Source: an uncultured Variovorax sp. (GTDB taxonomy: Bacteria; Pseudomonadota; Gammaproteobacteria; Burkholderiales; Burkholderiaceae_C). Taken from it: 5,175 nt of DNA. The first letter of the stretch is position 1. Each line of letters begins with the position of its first letter. The notes under the pieces were generated by a model that searched no databases, was not told where the DNA came from, and saw nothing but the letters and a program-made list of their open reading frames with translations. The stretch is from positions 1 through 5,175 of the forward strand of contig CAIQMJ010001210.1 in the NCBI GenBank assembly GCA_903872875.1, read 5' to 3'. Positions 1 through 5,175 of this stretch are shown piece after piece. A program made the translations under genes and the position numbers.

Positions 1-564
1 GCCTTCGTCGGCGACTTGAAATACGGGCGCACGGTGCACTCGCTGGTCAAGCTGCTGGCGCTGTACCGCGGCATGAAGTTCACGCTGATCGCGCCGGAGC
101 GGCTGGAACTGCCGGCCTACCTGCTCGACCAGATCTCGCGGCATGGGCATGTGGTGGCGCAGACCTCGTCGCTGGCGGACGGACTGCGCGGCGCCGACGT
201 GGTCTACGCCACGCGCATCCAGAAAGAGCGCTTCACGGAGCAGGAAGCCTTCGAAGGCTACACGCCGGATTTCCAGGTCAATCAGGCGATCGTCGACGCA
301 TATTGCACGCCGCAGACGCTGGTGATGCACCCGCTGCCGCGTGACAGCCGACCCGGCGCCAATGACCTGAGCACCGACCTGAACCACGATGCGCGGCTGG
401 CGATCTTCCGCCAGACGGACAACGGCATTCCGGTGCGCATGGCCTTGTTCGCGGTGCTGATGGGCGTGGAAAACCAGGTGGCGCATTCGCTGCGCGACGC
501 CGGCTGGCGTCCGCCCGCAGCCATCGGCCCGGACGATGCAGCCTTCGACGCGCTCGACGCCTGA
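1..564 (+). CDS. pyrB: Aspartate carbamoyltransferase catalytic chain, C-terminal part (5' end outside window)
   Basis: Aspartate carbamoyltransferase joins carbamoyl phosphate and L-aspartate to give N-carbamoyl-aspartate, the committed step of cytosolic pyrimidine synthesis. The reading frame is open from base 1 and ends in TGA, giving 187 visible residues. These cover the end of the carbamoyl-phosphate domain and the aspartate-binding domain. Visible family motifs are GDLKYGRTVHSL (residues 4-15), TRIQKER (71-77, aspartate-binding Arg and Gln) and HPLPR (110-114, substrate-binding loop). The TTG at base 16 lies inside the conserved GDLKYGR motif and is not a start. Compared with the E. coli chain as I remember it, there is a short insertion after HPLPR (around SRPGANDL) and a tail of about 28 residues after the last conserved helix. 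This fits a longer ATCase class that I recall from betaproteobacteria. No regulatory chain gene (pyrI) follows; the next gene is unrelated. Identity is very secure; the subclass is inference. Confidence 0.96.
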   Translation, partial: AFVGDLKYGRTVHSLVKLLALYRGMKFTLIAPERLELPAYLLDQISRHGHVVAQTSSLADGLRGADVVYATRIQKERFTEQEAFEGYTPDFQVNQAIVDAYCTPQTLVMHPLPRDSRPGANDLSTDLNHDARLAIFRQTDNGIPVRMALFAVLMGVENQVAHSLRDAGWRPPAAIGPDDAAFDALDA

Positions 565-591
565 TACGCGGCCGACACACATGCGTAGAGG

Positions 592-620
592 GTGAAAGTC
601 CTGCAACAGCGCATTACCAT
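592..620 (+). promoter_or_regulatory. Weak candidate sigma-70 promoter for the META-domain lipoprotein
   Basis: GTGAAA (592-597, 4/6 to the -35 consensus) is followed after 17 bases by TACCAT (615-620, 4/6 to the -10 consensus). It lies in the 137-base gap between pyrB and the lipoprotein and would give a leader of roughly 75 bases. The boxes are poor and matches of this quality arise by chance, so this is only the best candidate in the gap. The gap shows no clear pyrB terminator: TACGC (565-569) and GCGTA (583-587) could pair, but over only 5 bp and without a T-run. Confidence 0.2.
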
Positions 621-690
621 GACGGCGCTCGCATCATCGCGACGCATCTCCGCGCTCACGCACTTGCCCGAAACCTGCCGAACCTGCCTG

Positions 691-695
691 AAGGA
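691..695 (+). promoter_or_regulatory. Ribosome binding site of the META-domain lipoprotein
   Basis: AAGGA lies 6 bases before the ATG at 702, good Shine-Dalgarno spacing. Together with the signal peptide that begins at this ATG, it fixes the start. Just upstream, two near-identical 9-base units (AACCTGCCG and AACCTGCCT, 672-689) stand in tandem; no function is known for them. Confidence 0.75.
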
Positions 696-701
696 TCCAC
701 C

Positions 702-1142
702 ATGCGTCTCTCCGCCCGTTCCGCCGCAATCGCGGTCTTGTTGGTCGCCACCACCGCGCTGCTCGCCGGCTGCGGCACCAGCGTGAGCCTGGACGAGCCG
801 ATCGAAGCGCGCACCTGGCGTCTGACGATATTGAACGAACAGGAAGTGGTCTGGGGCGGCGATCCGCAACGCGATCCGCAGTTGCGCTTCGACGGTACGC
901 GCGTGTCGGGCTTCGGTGGCTGCAACCAGCTGTCGGGGCCTTACCAGCGCGCAGGCGGAACGCTGAAGATGGGGCCGCTGGCCTCCACCCGAATGGCCTG
1001 CGCCGACCAAGGCCGCACTGCGCTGGAGATCAACTTCCTCAATGCACTGCAGGCCACGACGGGCTACGGCAAGGCCGGCCGCCTGCTCACGCTGACGGAC
1101 AGCGGTGGCCGCACGCTCGCGGTGCTCGACTCGGGCCGCTGA
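702..1142 (+). CDS. META domain-containing lipoprotein (HslJ-like)
   Basis: A small (146 aa) envelope protein. Residues 1-24 form a lipoprotein signal: basic start (MRLSAR), hydrophobic core, and lipobox Leu-Ala-Gly-Cys with the acylated Cys at 24. Glycine at +2 does not signal inner-membrane retention, so outer-membrane anchoring is likely. The rest is a single META domain (about residues 35-144), beginning with a typical TWRLT strand and carrying the two family signatures: GFGGCNQLSGPY (70-81) and STRMAC (95-100). Cys74 and Cys100 sit in these motifs and are a plausible disulfide pair. META/HslJ proteins are linked to heat shock, novobiocin resistance and envelope stress, but the molecular role is poorly defined, so no substrate is assigned. 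The gene stands alone between pyrB and the convergent purC, 25 bases from the purC stop. Family call is confident; function is not. Confidence 0.9.
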   Translation: MRLSARSAAIAVLLVATTALLAGCGTSVSLDEPIEARTWRLTILNEQEVVWGGDPQRDPQLRFDGTRVSGFGGCNQLSGPYQRAGGTLKMGPLASTRMACADQGRTALEINFLNALQATTGYGKAGRLLTLTDSGGRTLAVLDSGR

Positions 1143-1167
1143 ACGCCGACGGCGCGCGGCCGGGCGA

Positions 1168-2073
1168 TCAGCCGGTGAGACGTTCCAACGCCTCGCGGTA
1201 TTTGGCGGCCGTCTTTTCGATCACCTCGGCCGGCAGGCGCGGCGCGGGCGGGGTCTTGTCCCAGGGCTTGCCGTTGATCTTGGTGGCCTCGAGCCAGTCG
1301 CGCACGAATTGCTTGTCGTAGCTCGGCGGGTTGGCACCGGTGCGCAGCGCCTCTTCATAGCCCTCGACCGGCCAGTAGCGCGAACTGTCGGGCGTGAGCA
1401 CCTCGTCCATCAGTACGAGCGTGCCGTCCTCGTCGAGGCCGAACTCGAACTTGGTGTCGGCAATGATCATGCCCTTGGAGAGCGCGATCTTCGCGGCGGT
1501 CTCGTAGATGGCGATGCTGGTCTCGCGGATCTGCTGCGCGAGCAGCGGACCGACGATCTCGACCACCCGGTCGTAGCTGATGTTCTCGTCGTGCTCGCCG
1601 GCCGCCGCCTTGGCCGCGGGCGTGAAGATCGGGCGCGGCAGTTGGCTTGCGTTGGTCAGGCCCGGTGGCAGAGGCACGCCGCAGACCGCCTGATTCTCCT
1701 GATATTCCTTCCAGCCGCTGCCGGCCAGATAGCCACGCACCACCGCTTCCACGGGGATCGGCTTCAGGCGCTTGACGAGCATCGAGCGGTCCTTCACCTG
1801 CGGCACCTCGGCCGCCGTGACCGCGCTCTCGGGCGCATCGCCGGTCAGGTGGTTCGGGCAGATGTGGCCCAGGCGATCGAACCACCAGAGCGCCATCTGC
1901 GTGAGGATCACGCCCTTACCCGGAATCGGCTCGCCCATGATGACGTCGAATGCACTGAGCCGGTCGCTCGCCACCATCAGGATGCGGTCGCTGCCGACCG
2001 CGTAGTTGTCGCGTACCTTGCCGCGCGCGAGCAGGGGAAGGCTTTCGATGGAGGATGTGTGGACGGTCGTCAT
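1168..2073 (-). CDS. purC: Phosphoribosylaminoimidazole-succinocarboxamide synthase (SAICAR synthetase)
   Basis: PurC ligates L-aspartate to CAIR with ATP to give SAICAR, an intermediate of de novo purine synthesis in the cytosol. At 301 aa the protein has the length of the betaproteobacterial/fungal-like form rather than the roughly 240-aa E. coli form. Visible motifs are GKVRD (18-22, nucleotide-binding N-lobe), SDRLSAFDV (36-44), PVEAVVRGYLAGSGW (107-121, family signature 1), ADTKFEFG (205-212, signature 2), MDEVLTPDSSR (222-232) and the conserved end KTPPAPRLP (273-281). The ATG is chosen because the N-terminus aligns with family members as remembered. No good Shine-Dalgarno sequence precedes it (GGGCATCCCC), and no in-frame alternative lies close upstream. 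It follows the aldolase gene by 108 bases but is separated from it by an intrinsic terminator, so it probably has its own promoter, which I could not recognise. purE and purK, often next to purC, are not downstream here: the next gene is the convergent lipoprotein. Confidence 0.97.
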   Translation of the reverse strand: MTTVHTSSIESLPLLARGKVRDNYAVGSDRILMVASDRLSAFDVIMGEPIPGKGVILTQMALWWFDRLGHICPNHLTGDAPESAVTAAEVPQVKDRSMLVKRLKPIPVEAVVRGYLAGSGWKEYQENQAVCGVPLPPGLTNASQLPRPIFTPAAKAAAGEHDENISYDRVVEIVGPLLAQQIRETSIAIYETAAKIALSKGMIIADTKFEFGLDEDGTLVLMDEVLTPDSSRYWPVEGYEEALRTGANPPSYDKQFVRDWLEATKINGKPWDKTPPAPRLPAEVIEKTAAKYREALERLTG

Positions 2074-2120
2074 GGGGATGCCCGGAAAAAAGCGAAAACA
2101 GGCGCAGATTGTGCGCGCAG

Positions 2121-2144
2121 AAAAAAGCCACCGCGAGCGGTGGC
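2121..2144 (-). terminator. Rho-independent terminator downstream of the aldolase gene
   Basis: On the - strand a perfect inverted repeat (GCCACCGC / GCGGTGGC, 2127-2144, with practically a 4-base loop) is followed at once by six T (2126-2121). Strong GC stem plus U-tract is the classic intrinsic terminator. It begins 37 bases after the aldolase stop and ends 47 bases before the purC ATG, so it should end the pyk-side transcript. A role as an attenuator in front of purC is possible but has no direct support. Confidence 0.88.
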
Positions 2145-2152
2145 CGTTGCGA

Positions 2153-2168
2153 CGGGGCGCAGGCCCCG
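2153..2168 (-). other. GC-rich hairpin just after the aldolase stop codon
   Basis: CGGGGC (2153-2158) and GCCCCG (2163-2168) form a perfect 6-bp stem with a 4-base loop, starting 13 bases after the aldolase stop and 8 bases before the terminator hairpin in the direction of transcription. No T-run follows this one, so it is not a terminator by itself. It may protect the mRNA 3' end or assist the terminator. Confidence 0.5.
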
Positions 2169-2181
2169 ATGCCTCAGCGGA

Positions 2182-3069
2182 TCAGGTGATCGACGCCTGG
2201 TAGATCGACTCGATCGCCTTGTCCAGCGCGCCGTTGAATTCGGCGTCGGACTGCTGGGCGCTCAGGCCTTCGGTCAGGGCGCGGCTGAAGCTGGCGATGA
2301 TGCCGGGATTGCGCGACAGATGCACGTTGGCCTCGTCGCGCGGATAGCCACCCGACAGTGCGACCACGCGCACCACCTTCGGATGGGCGACGAGCTCGCC
2401 GAAGAAGCCTTCGACGGTCGGCAGCGTGAGCTTGAGCATGACCTTGGCGTCGCCGGTCAGTGCGTCGAGGCGCTTCAGGAAGCCGTCCTTCAGGATGGCT
2501 TCGGCTTCCTTCTTGTCGGCCGCGCCGATCGAGACTTCGGGCTCCAGGATCGGCATCAGACCGGCGGCCAGGATCTGCTGGCCGACCGCGAATTGCTGGT
2601 CGAGCACCGCGGCGATGCCCTTCTCGTTGGCCGCATTGACCACCGAGCGCATCTTGGTGCCGAAGATGCCCTTGGCTGCGGCGCGCTTGAGCAGCGCGTC
2701 GAGTTCCGGCATCGCCTTCATCAGCTGCACGCCGTCGGCTTCATCGGCCAGGCCCTTGTCGACCTTCAGGAAAGGCACGACCTGCTTGCGCGCCCAGAGG
2801 TATTCGGCTGCGTCGATGCCGTCGATCTGGCGGTCCATCGTGGCCTCGAACAGGATCGCACCCAGGACGCGCTTGCCGTCGAAGGCCGGGCTCGTCACGA
2901 TGCGGCTGCGCATGGCGTGCACGAGATCGAACATCTCGGCATCGTTCTTGTAGGCGCTGGCTTCGACGCCATACAGTTTGAGCGCCTTCGGCGTGCTGCC
3001 GCCGCTCTGGTCCAGCGCGGCAATGAAGCCTTTGCCCGTGGAGACTTTGTTCAGTTGGTCCTGATTCAC
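2182..3069 (-). CDS. Fructose-bisphosphate aldolase, class I (short, Staphylococcus-type)
   Basis: Class I aldolase reversibly cleaves fructose 1,6-bisphosphate to dihydroxyacetone phosphate and glyceraldehyde 3-phosphate through a lysine Schiff base, without a metal. The 295-aa length and sequence match the short bacterial class I family typified by the staphylococcal enzyme (about 296 aa), not the zinc-dependent class II FbaA (about 350 aa). Visible motifs are GKGFIAALDQSGGSTPKAL (12-30), FLKVDKG (100-106, phosphate-site strand), FGTKMRS (136-142), ILEPEV (174-179, with Glu176 as likely acid/base), MLKLTLP (211-217, with Lys213 as the expected Schiff-base lysine) and LSGGY (238-242, phosphate loop). 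The start is GTG, fixed by the family-typical N-terminus MNQDQLNKVSTGKGF and a purine-rich site (GAGAGAG on the - strand, 3077-3083) 7 bases upstream. The GTG overlaps the TGA of the preceding hydrolase as GTGA, implying translational coupling. A terminator follows. Identity is secure; whether it is the cell's only aldolase is unknown. Confidence 0.97.
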   Translation of the reverse strand: MNQDQLNKVSTGKGFIAALDQSGGSTPKALKLYGVEASAYKNDAEMFDLVHAMRSRIVTSPAFDGKRVLGAILFEATMDRQIDGIDAAEYLWARKQVVPFLKVDKGLADEADGVQLMKAMPELDALLKRAAAKGIFGTKMRSVVNAANEKGIAAVLDQQFAVGQQILAAGLMPILEPEVSIGAADKKEAEAILKDGFLKRLDALTGDAKVMLKLTLPTVEGFFGELVAHPKVVRVVALSGGYPRDEANVHLSRNPGIIASFSRALTEGLSAQQSDAEFNGALDKAIESIYQASIT

Positions 3070-4043
3070 TGTGTCGCTCTCTCGTTCATGGCCGTAGACA
3101 CGGCGGTAGGGGATGGGGGATCGTCAAAGATTGTATCGGCCGTCTTTGGCGCCAGTCCAATGAACGACACGATCGGCGGCAGCACAGGGCCACCCAACCA
3201 CTGCAGCGGTTTGGCGACCGCGCCGATCAATGTCACGTGGCTCAGGTTGTCGAACTCGTGCGTCTCGACCGGCACGCCGACGGCACGCAACTTTTGCGCC
3301 ATCTGCGCCGTGTTGCGCACTGGATCGACCAGGTTGTCCTTGGTCACGGCCATCAGCAGCGCGCGCGGCGACCCCGAGGTAACGTGGGCGATCGGCTGCG
3401 AATCCCGCGGCGTGCGCGGCCAGTTGAACGCAGCTTGCGCATCCGGGTTCTCGATGGGCAGGAAGTCGTACGGCCCGGCCAGGCCGATCCAGCCGGCCAG
3501 TTGCCTGGGGCTGGCATCGACATCGGCCAGCCAGCGTGGGTCGAGCGCCAGCATGGCCGCGTTGTAGGCACCCGAACTGTGGCCCATCACGAAGATCCGC
3601 TTCGGGTCGACGCCCAGGCGCGCTGCGTTGTCGAACGCCCACTTCATCGCCCGCGCGCTGTCGCGCACGAATACCGGGTAGGTCACCTCGGGCGACAGCC
3701 GGTAGTCCGGAATCACGACCGCCGCGCCGCGCGACGCCAGCGCCTCGCCGACGAACTTGAAGGTGGCGCGTTCGCCCGTGGTCCACGCGCCGCCGTAGAA
3801 GAACACGACCATCGGGCGGCCACCGGGCACAGGCCTGGCGTCGGGCCGCGGCACATAGGTGTCCAGCAGCTGACGCGGCTCGCTGCCGTAGGCGATGCCG
3901 CCTTCGAACACATAGGTGCTGTCGGGCACCATGCGGTTCAGGAGCTTGGTCGGAGAGCAGGCGGGCAAGGCGGCGGCGATGGCGACCACGGCGAGGGCGG
4001 TGAGCAGCGCACGCTGCCGCCGGAACAGGCGAGGAATGGGCAT
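3066..4043 (-). CDS. Alpha/beta-hydrolase (carboxylesterase-like) with lipoprotein signal
   Basis: A 325-aa serine hydrolase of the alpha/beta fold, carboxylesterase/BD-FAE-like group; substrate unknown. I start it at the ATG at 4043: residues 1-29 then form a clean export signal with basic RLFRRQR (5-11), a hydrophobic core and lipobox Leu-Pro-Ala-Cys (Cys29). Serine at +2 points to the outer membrane. An in-frame ATG at 4133 would add 30 Arg/Pro-rich residues before the signal and is unlikely. Neither start has a clear Shine-Dalgarno site. Catalytic elements are FFYGGAW (81-87, oxyanion region with Tyr83 where many relatives have His), IPDYRLSPE (111-119), nucleophile elbow GHSSG (154-158, Ser156), probable acid Asp236 in TKDNLVDP, and His269 in LSHV. 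The last 25 or so residues (Asp/Pro/Ser/Thr-rich) follow the fold and look disordered. It lies between pyk (145-base gap) and the aldolase, whose start it overlaps. Family is secure; substrate and exact localisation are inference. Confidence 0.9.
   Translation of the reverse strand: MPIPRLFRRQRALLTALAVVAIAAALPACSPTKLLNRMVPDSTYVFEGGIAYGSEPRQLLDTYVPRPDARPVPGGRPMVVFFYGGAWTTGERATFKFVGEALASRGAAVVIPDYRLSPEVTYPVFVRDSARAMKWAFDNAARLGVDPKRIFVMGHSSGAYNAAMLALDPRWLADVDASPRQLAGWIGLAGPYDFLPIENPDAQAAFNWPRTPRDSQPIAHVTSGSPRALLMAVTKDNLVDPVRNTAQMAQKLRAVGVPVETHEFDNLSHVTLIGAVAKPLQWLGGPVLPPIVSFIGLAPKTADTIFDDPPSPTAVSTAMNERATQ
3077..3083 (-). promoter_or_regulatory. Ribosome binding site deciding the GTG start of the aldolase
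   Basis: GAGAGAG on the - strand lies 7 bases before the GTG at 3069, inside the last codons of the hydrolase gene. It supports the GTG start and a coupled stop/start junction. Confidence 0.6.
3130..3159 (-). promoter_or_regulatory. Candidate internal promoter for the aldolase, inside the hydrolase 3' end
   Basis: Read on the - strand, TGGACT (3159-3154, 4/6 to the -35 consensus) is followed after 18 bases by TACAAT (3135-3130, 5/6 to the -10 consensus). Transcription would begin about 55 bases before the aldolase GTG. This spot is less GC-rich than its surroundings. It would let the aldolase be expressed apart from the hydrolase. Prediction by eye only. Confidence 0.35.
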
Positions 4044-4072
4044 GAAGACTGTACGCAGCCGGTGCGGGACTG

Positions 4073-4091
4073 GTTTCGGACGACCCGAAAC
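4073..4091. promoter_or_regulatory. Perfect 7-bp inverted repeat upstream of the hydrolase gene
   Basis: GTTTCGG (4073-4079) and CCGAAAC (4085-4091) are exact inverted copies around a 5-base spacer. The element ends 29 bases before the chosen ATG at 4043, in the 145-base gap after pyk. No T-run follows on the - strand, so it is not an intrinsic terminator. It could be an operator for a dimeric regulator or a hairpin in the mRNA leader. Its presence also argues against the longer start at 4133, which would make it coding. Confidence 0.45.
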
Positions 4092-4188
4092 ACGCGCTTC
4101 CCAGACAGCCGGCGCGCCGAGAGGATGCCGCATGCCCGGCGACGCCGACGGTAGGACGCGGCAGCCAGCCCGCGACGGTCCAGGCCGA

Positions 4189-5175
4189 TCAGTCCGCCCG
4201 GCAGATTTTCAGCATGTTGGTACCGCCCGGCGCACCCATCGGCTCGCCGCAGGTGATGGCGTAGACGTCGCCGCTCTGCAGAATGCCACGCTTCTTGAGA
4301 TGCGCCTCTGCCTGCGCCAGCGCATCGTCGCGATCGGATTGCGAATCCATCAGCAGCGGCCGCACGTTGCGATAAAGCGCCAGCTTGCGCTGCGTCGCAA
4401 GCCGCGAGGTCAGCGCATACATCGGGATATGGGCACGGTGCCGACTCATCCAGAGCAGGGTGGAACCGGACTCCGTCAGCGCGACGATCGCCTTGGCGCC
4501 GAGGTGATGCGCGGTGAACAGCGCGCCCATGGCGATCGACTGGTCGATGCGGCTGTAGCTCTTGCCGCTGAAGTCGGCGTCGAGTTGCGGGTCTTCGGCA
4601 GCCTCGGCGGCTTCACAGATGCGGCTCATCTCGCGCACAGTCTCGAGCGGATAACGGCCCGAGGCGGTTTCGGCGGAGAGCATCACCGCATCGGTACCGT
4701 CGAGCACCGCATTGGCCACGTCGCTGACCTCGGCACGGGTCGGCACCGGGTTGGTGATCATCGACTCCATCATCTGCGTGGCGGTGATCACGACCTTGTC
4801 CATCTCGCGCGCCATGCGGATCATCTTCTTCTGCAGCGCCGGCACGGCGGCATTGCCGACTTCCACCGCCAGGTCGCCTCGGGCGACCATGATGCCGTCG
4901 CTGGCGCGCAGGATCTCCTCGAGCTTCGGGATCGCCTCGGCGCGCTCGATCTTCGCGATCATCCCGGGTCGGTGGCCGTATTCGGCCGCAGCCACGTTGC
5001 ACAGCTGCCGCGCCATTTCCATGTCGGTCGCGTTCTTCGGAAAGCTCACTGCGACGTAATCGGCCTGGAAGCTCATCGCGGTCTTGATGTCCTCCATATC
5101 CTTGGCCGTGAGTGCCGGCGCCGTCAGGCCGCCGCCCTCCTTGTTGATGCCCTTGTTGTTCGAGAGCTCGCCACC
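4189..5175 (-). CDS. pyk: Pyruvate kinase, C-terminal two-thirds (5' end outside window)
   Basis: Pyruvate kinase transfers phosphate from phosphoenolpyruvate to ADP, giving pyruvate and ATP in the last step of glycolysis. The frame is open from the right edge, so the ATG at 5097 is an internal methionine; 328 residues are visible out of about 480 usual for the family. Counting from the edge: GGELSNNKGIN (1-11), the active-site signature MIAKIERAEAI (72-82, catalytic Lys75 and metal ligand Glu77), VARGDLAVE (97-105, Asp101 metal ligand), ITATQMMESMI (130-140) and TRAEVSDVANAVLDGTDA (146-163), all in the TIM-barrel domain. The C-terminal regulatory domain runs from about 180 to 328 and ends in the typical GGTNMLKI. 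The sequence resembles the PykA type (SNNKGINK, TAPALTAKD). After its stop there are 145 bases to the hydrolase start with no recognisable intrinsic terminator, so cotranscription with the hydrolase is possible. Confidence 0.97.
   Translation of the reverse strand, partial: GGELSNNKGINKEGGGLTAPALTAKDMEDIKTAMSFQADYVAVSFPKNATDMEMARQLCNVAAAEYGHRPGMIAKIERAEAIPKLEEILRASDGIMVARGDLAVEVGNAAVPALQKKMIRMAREMDKVVITATQMMESMITNPVPTRAEVSDVANAVLDGTDAVMLSAETASGRYPLETVREMSRICEAAEAAEDPQLDADFSGKSYSRIDQSIAMGALFTAHHLGAKAIVALTESGSTLLWMSRHRAHIPMYALTSRLATQRKLALYRNVRPLLMDSQSDRDDALAQAEAHLKKRGILQSGDVYAITCGEPMGAPGGTNMLKICRAD

Noticed and set aside
588..601. GAGGGTGAAAGTCC, reminiscent of the conserved opening of some structured RNAs
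   Set aside because: No further conserved blocks or stems of a riboswitch or group II intron follow in the 100 bases before the next gene; likely chance.
592..786. A 64-codon + strand open frame between pyrB and the META gene
   Set aside because: It runs into the lipoprotein gene in another frame, has no domain, and has a composition typical of random GC-rich DNA.
282..1010. A 242-codon - strand open frame across pyrB and the META gene
   Set aside because: It spans two well-supported genes and the gap between them and resembles no family; a shadow of GC-rich coding DNA.
1105..3567. An 820-codon open frame on the + strand running antisense to purC, the aldolase and part of the hydrolase
   Set aside because: Its product is Arg/His/Gly-rich with no recognisable domain, it crosses the terminator and gene borders, and it is fully explained by codon bias in GC-rich genes on the other strand. 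The three - strand proteins are unmistakable.
4048..4053. TACAGT on the - strand just before the hydrolase ATG, suggesting a leaderless mRNA
   Set aside because: No acceptable -35 box at 16-18 bases, and the -10 box would end only 4 bases before the ATG, too close.
4044..4133. N-terminal extension of the hydrolase from the ATG at 4133
   Set aside because: It would put 30 Arg/Pro-rich residues before a clear lipoprotein signal and turn the perfect inverted repeat at 4073-4091 into coding sequence; no ribosome binding site supports it.
3237..4154. A 305-codon + strand open frame opposite the hydrolase
   Set aside because: Arg-rich, low-complexity translation with no family features; a mirror of the hydrolase codon bias.

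Overview
The window is about 5.2 kb of GC-rich chromosomal DNA, densely packed with housekeeping genes. The SAICAR synthetase reads like a betaproteobacterial protein, and the order pyk - aldolase - purC is one I associate with Burkholderiales and Rhodocyclales. A betaproteobacterium, or a close gammaproteobacterial relative, is therefore the best guess. This rests on remembered family patterns, not on a search.

Layout, left to right. On the + strand are the C-terminal part of aspartate carbamoyltransferase (pyrB, 1-564, cut by the left edge) and a small META-domain lipoprotein (702-1142). All the rest is on the - strand and is transcribed from right to left: pyruvate kinase (pyk, about 328 C-terminal residues, 4189-5175, cut by the right edge), an alpha/beta-hydrolase with a lipoprotein-type signal (3066-4043), class I fructose-bisphosphate aldolase (2182-3069) and SAICAR synthetase (purC, 1168-2073). 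The META gene and purC converge with 25 bases between their stop codons. There is no gene-free stretch over 300 bases, and I see no tRNA, rRNA, mobile element, CRISPR array or long repeat.

How the genes fit together. Pyk and the aldolase are glycolytic (the aldolase also serves gluconeogenesis). PyrB and PurC supply pyrimidines and purines. The hydrolase is the outsider: it appears to be an exported lipoprotein, yet its stop codon overlaps the GTG start of the aldolase in a GTGA junction, so the two are probably translationally coupled. A textbook intrinsic terminator (hairpin plus T6 on the - strand, 2121-2144) closes the aldolase unit, preceded by a second GC-rich hairpin. purC therefore either has its own promoter or depends on read-through.

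The points most worth a second look are: the short class I (Staphylococcus-type) aldolase in a locus where related bacteria, as I recall, carry class II fbaA; the coupled lipoprotein hydrolase; a possible internal promoter for the aldolase; and a perfect 7-bp inverted repeat just upstream of the hydrolase start. I found no convincing evidence of a wholly new multi-gene system.
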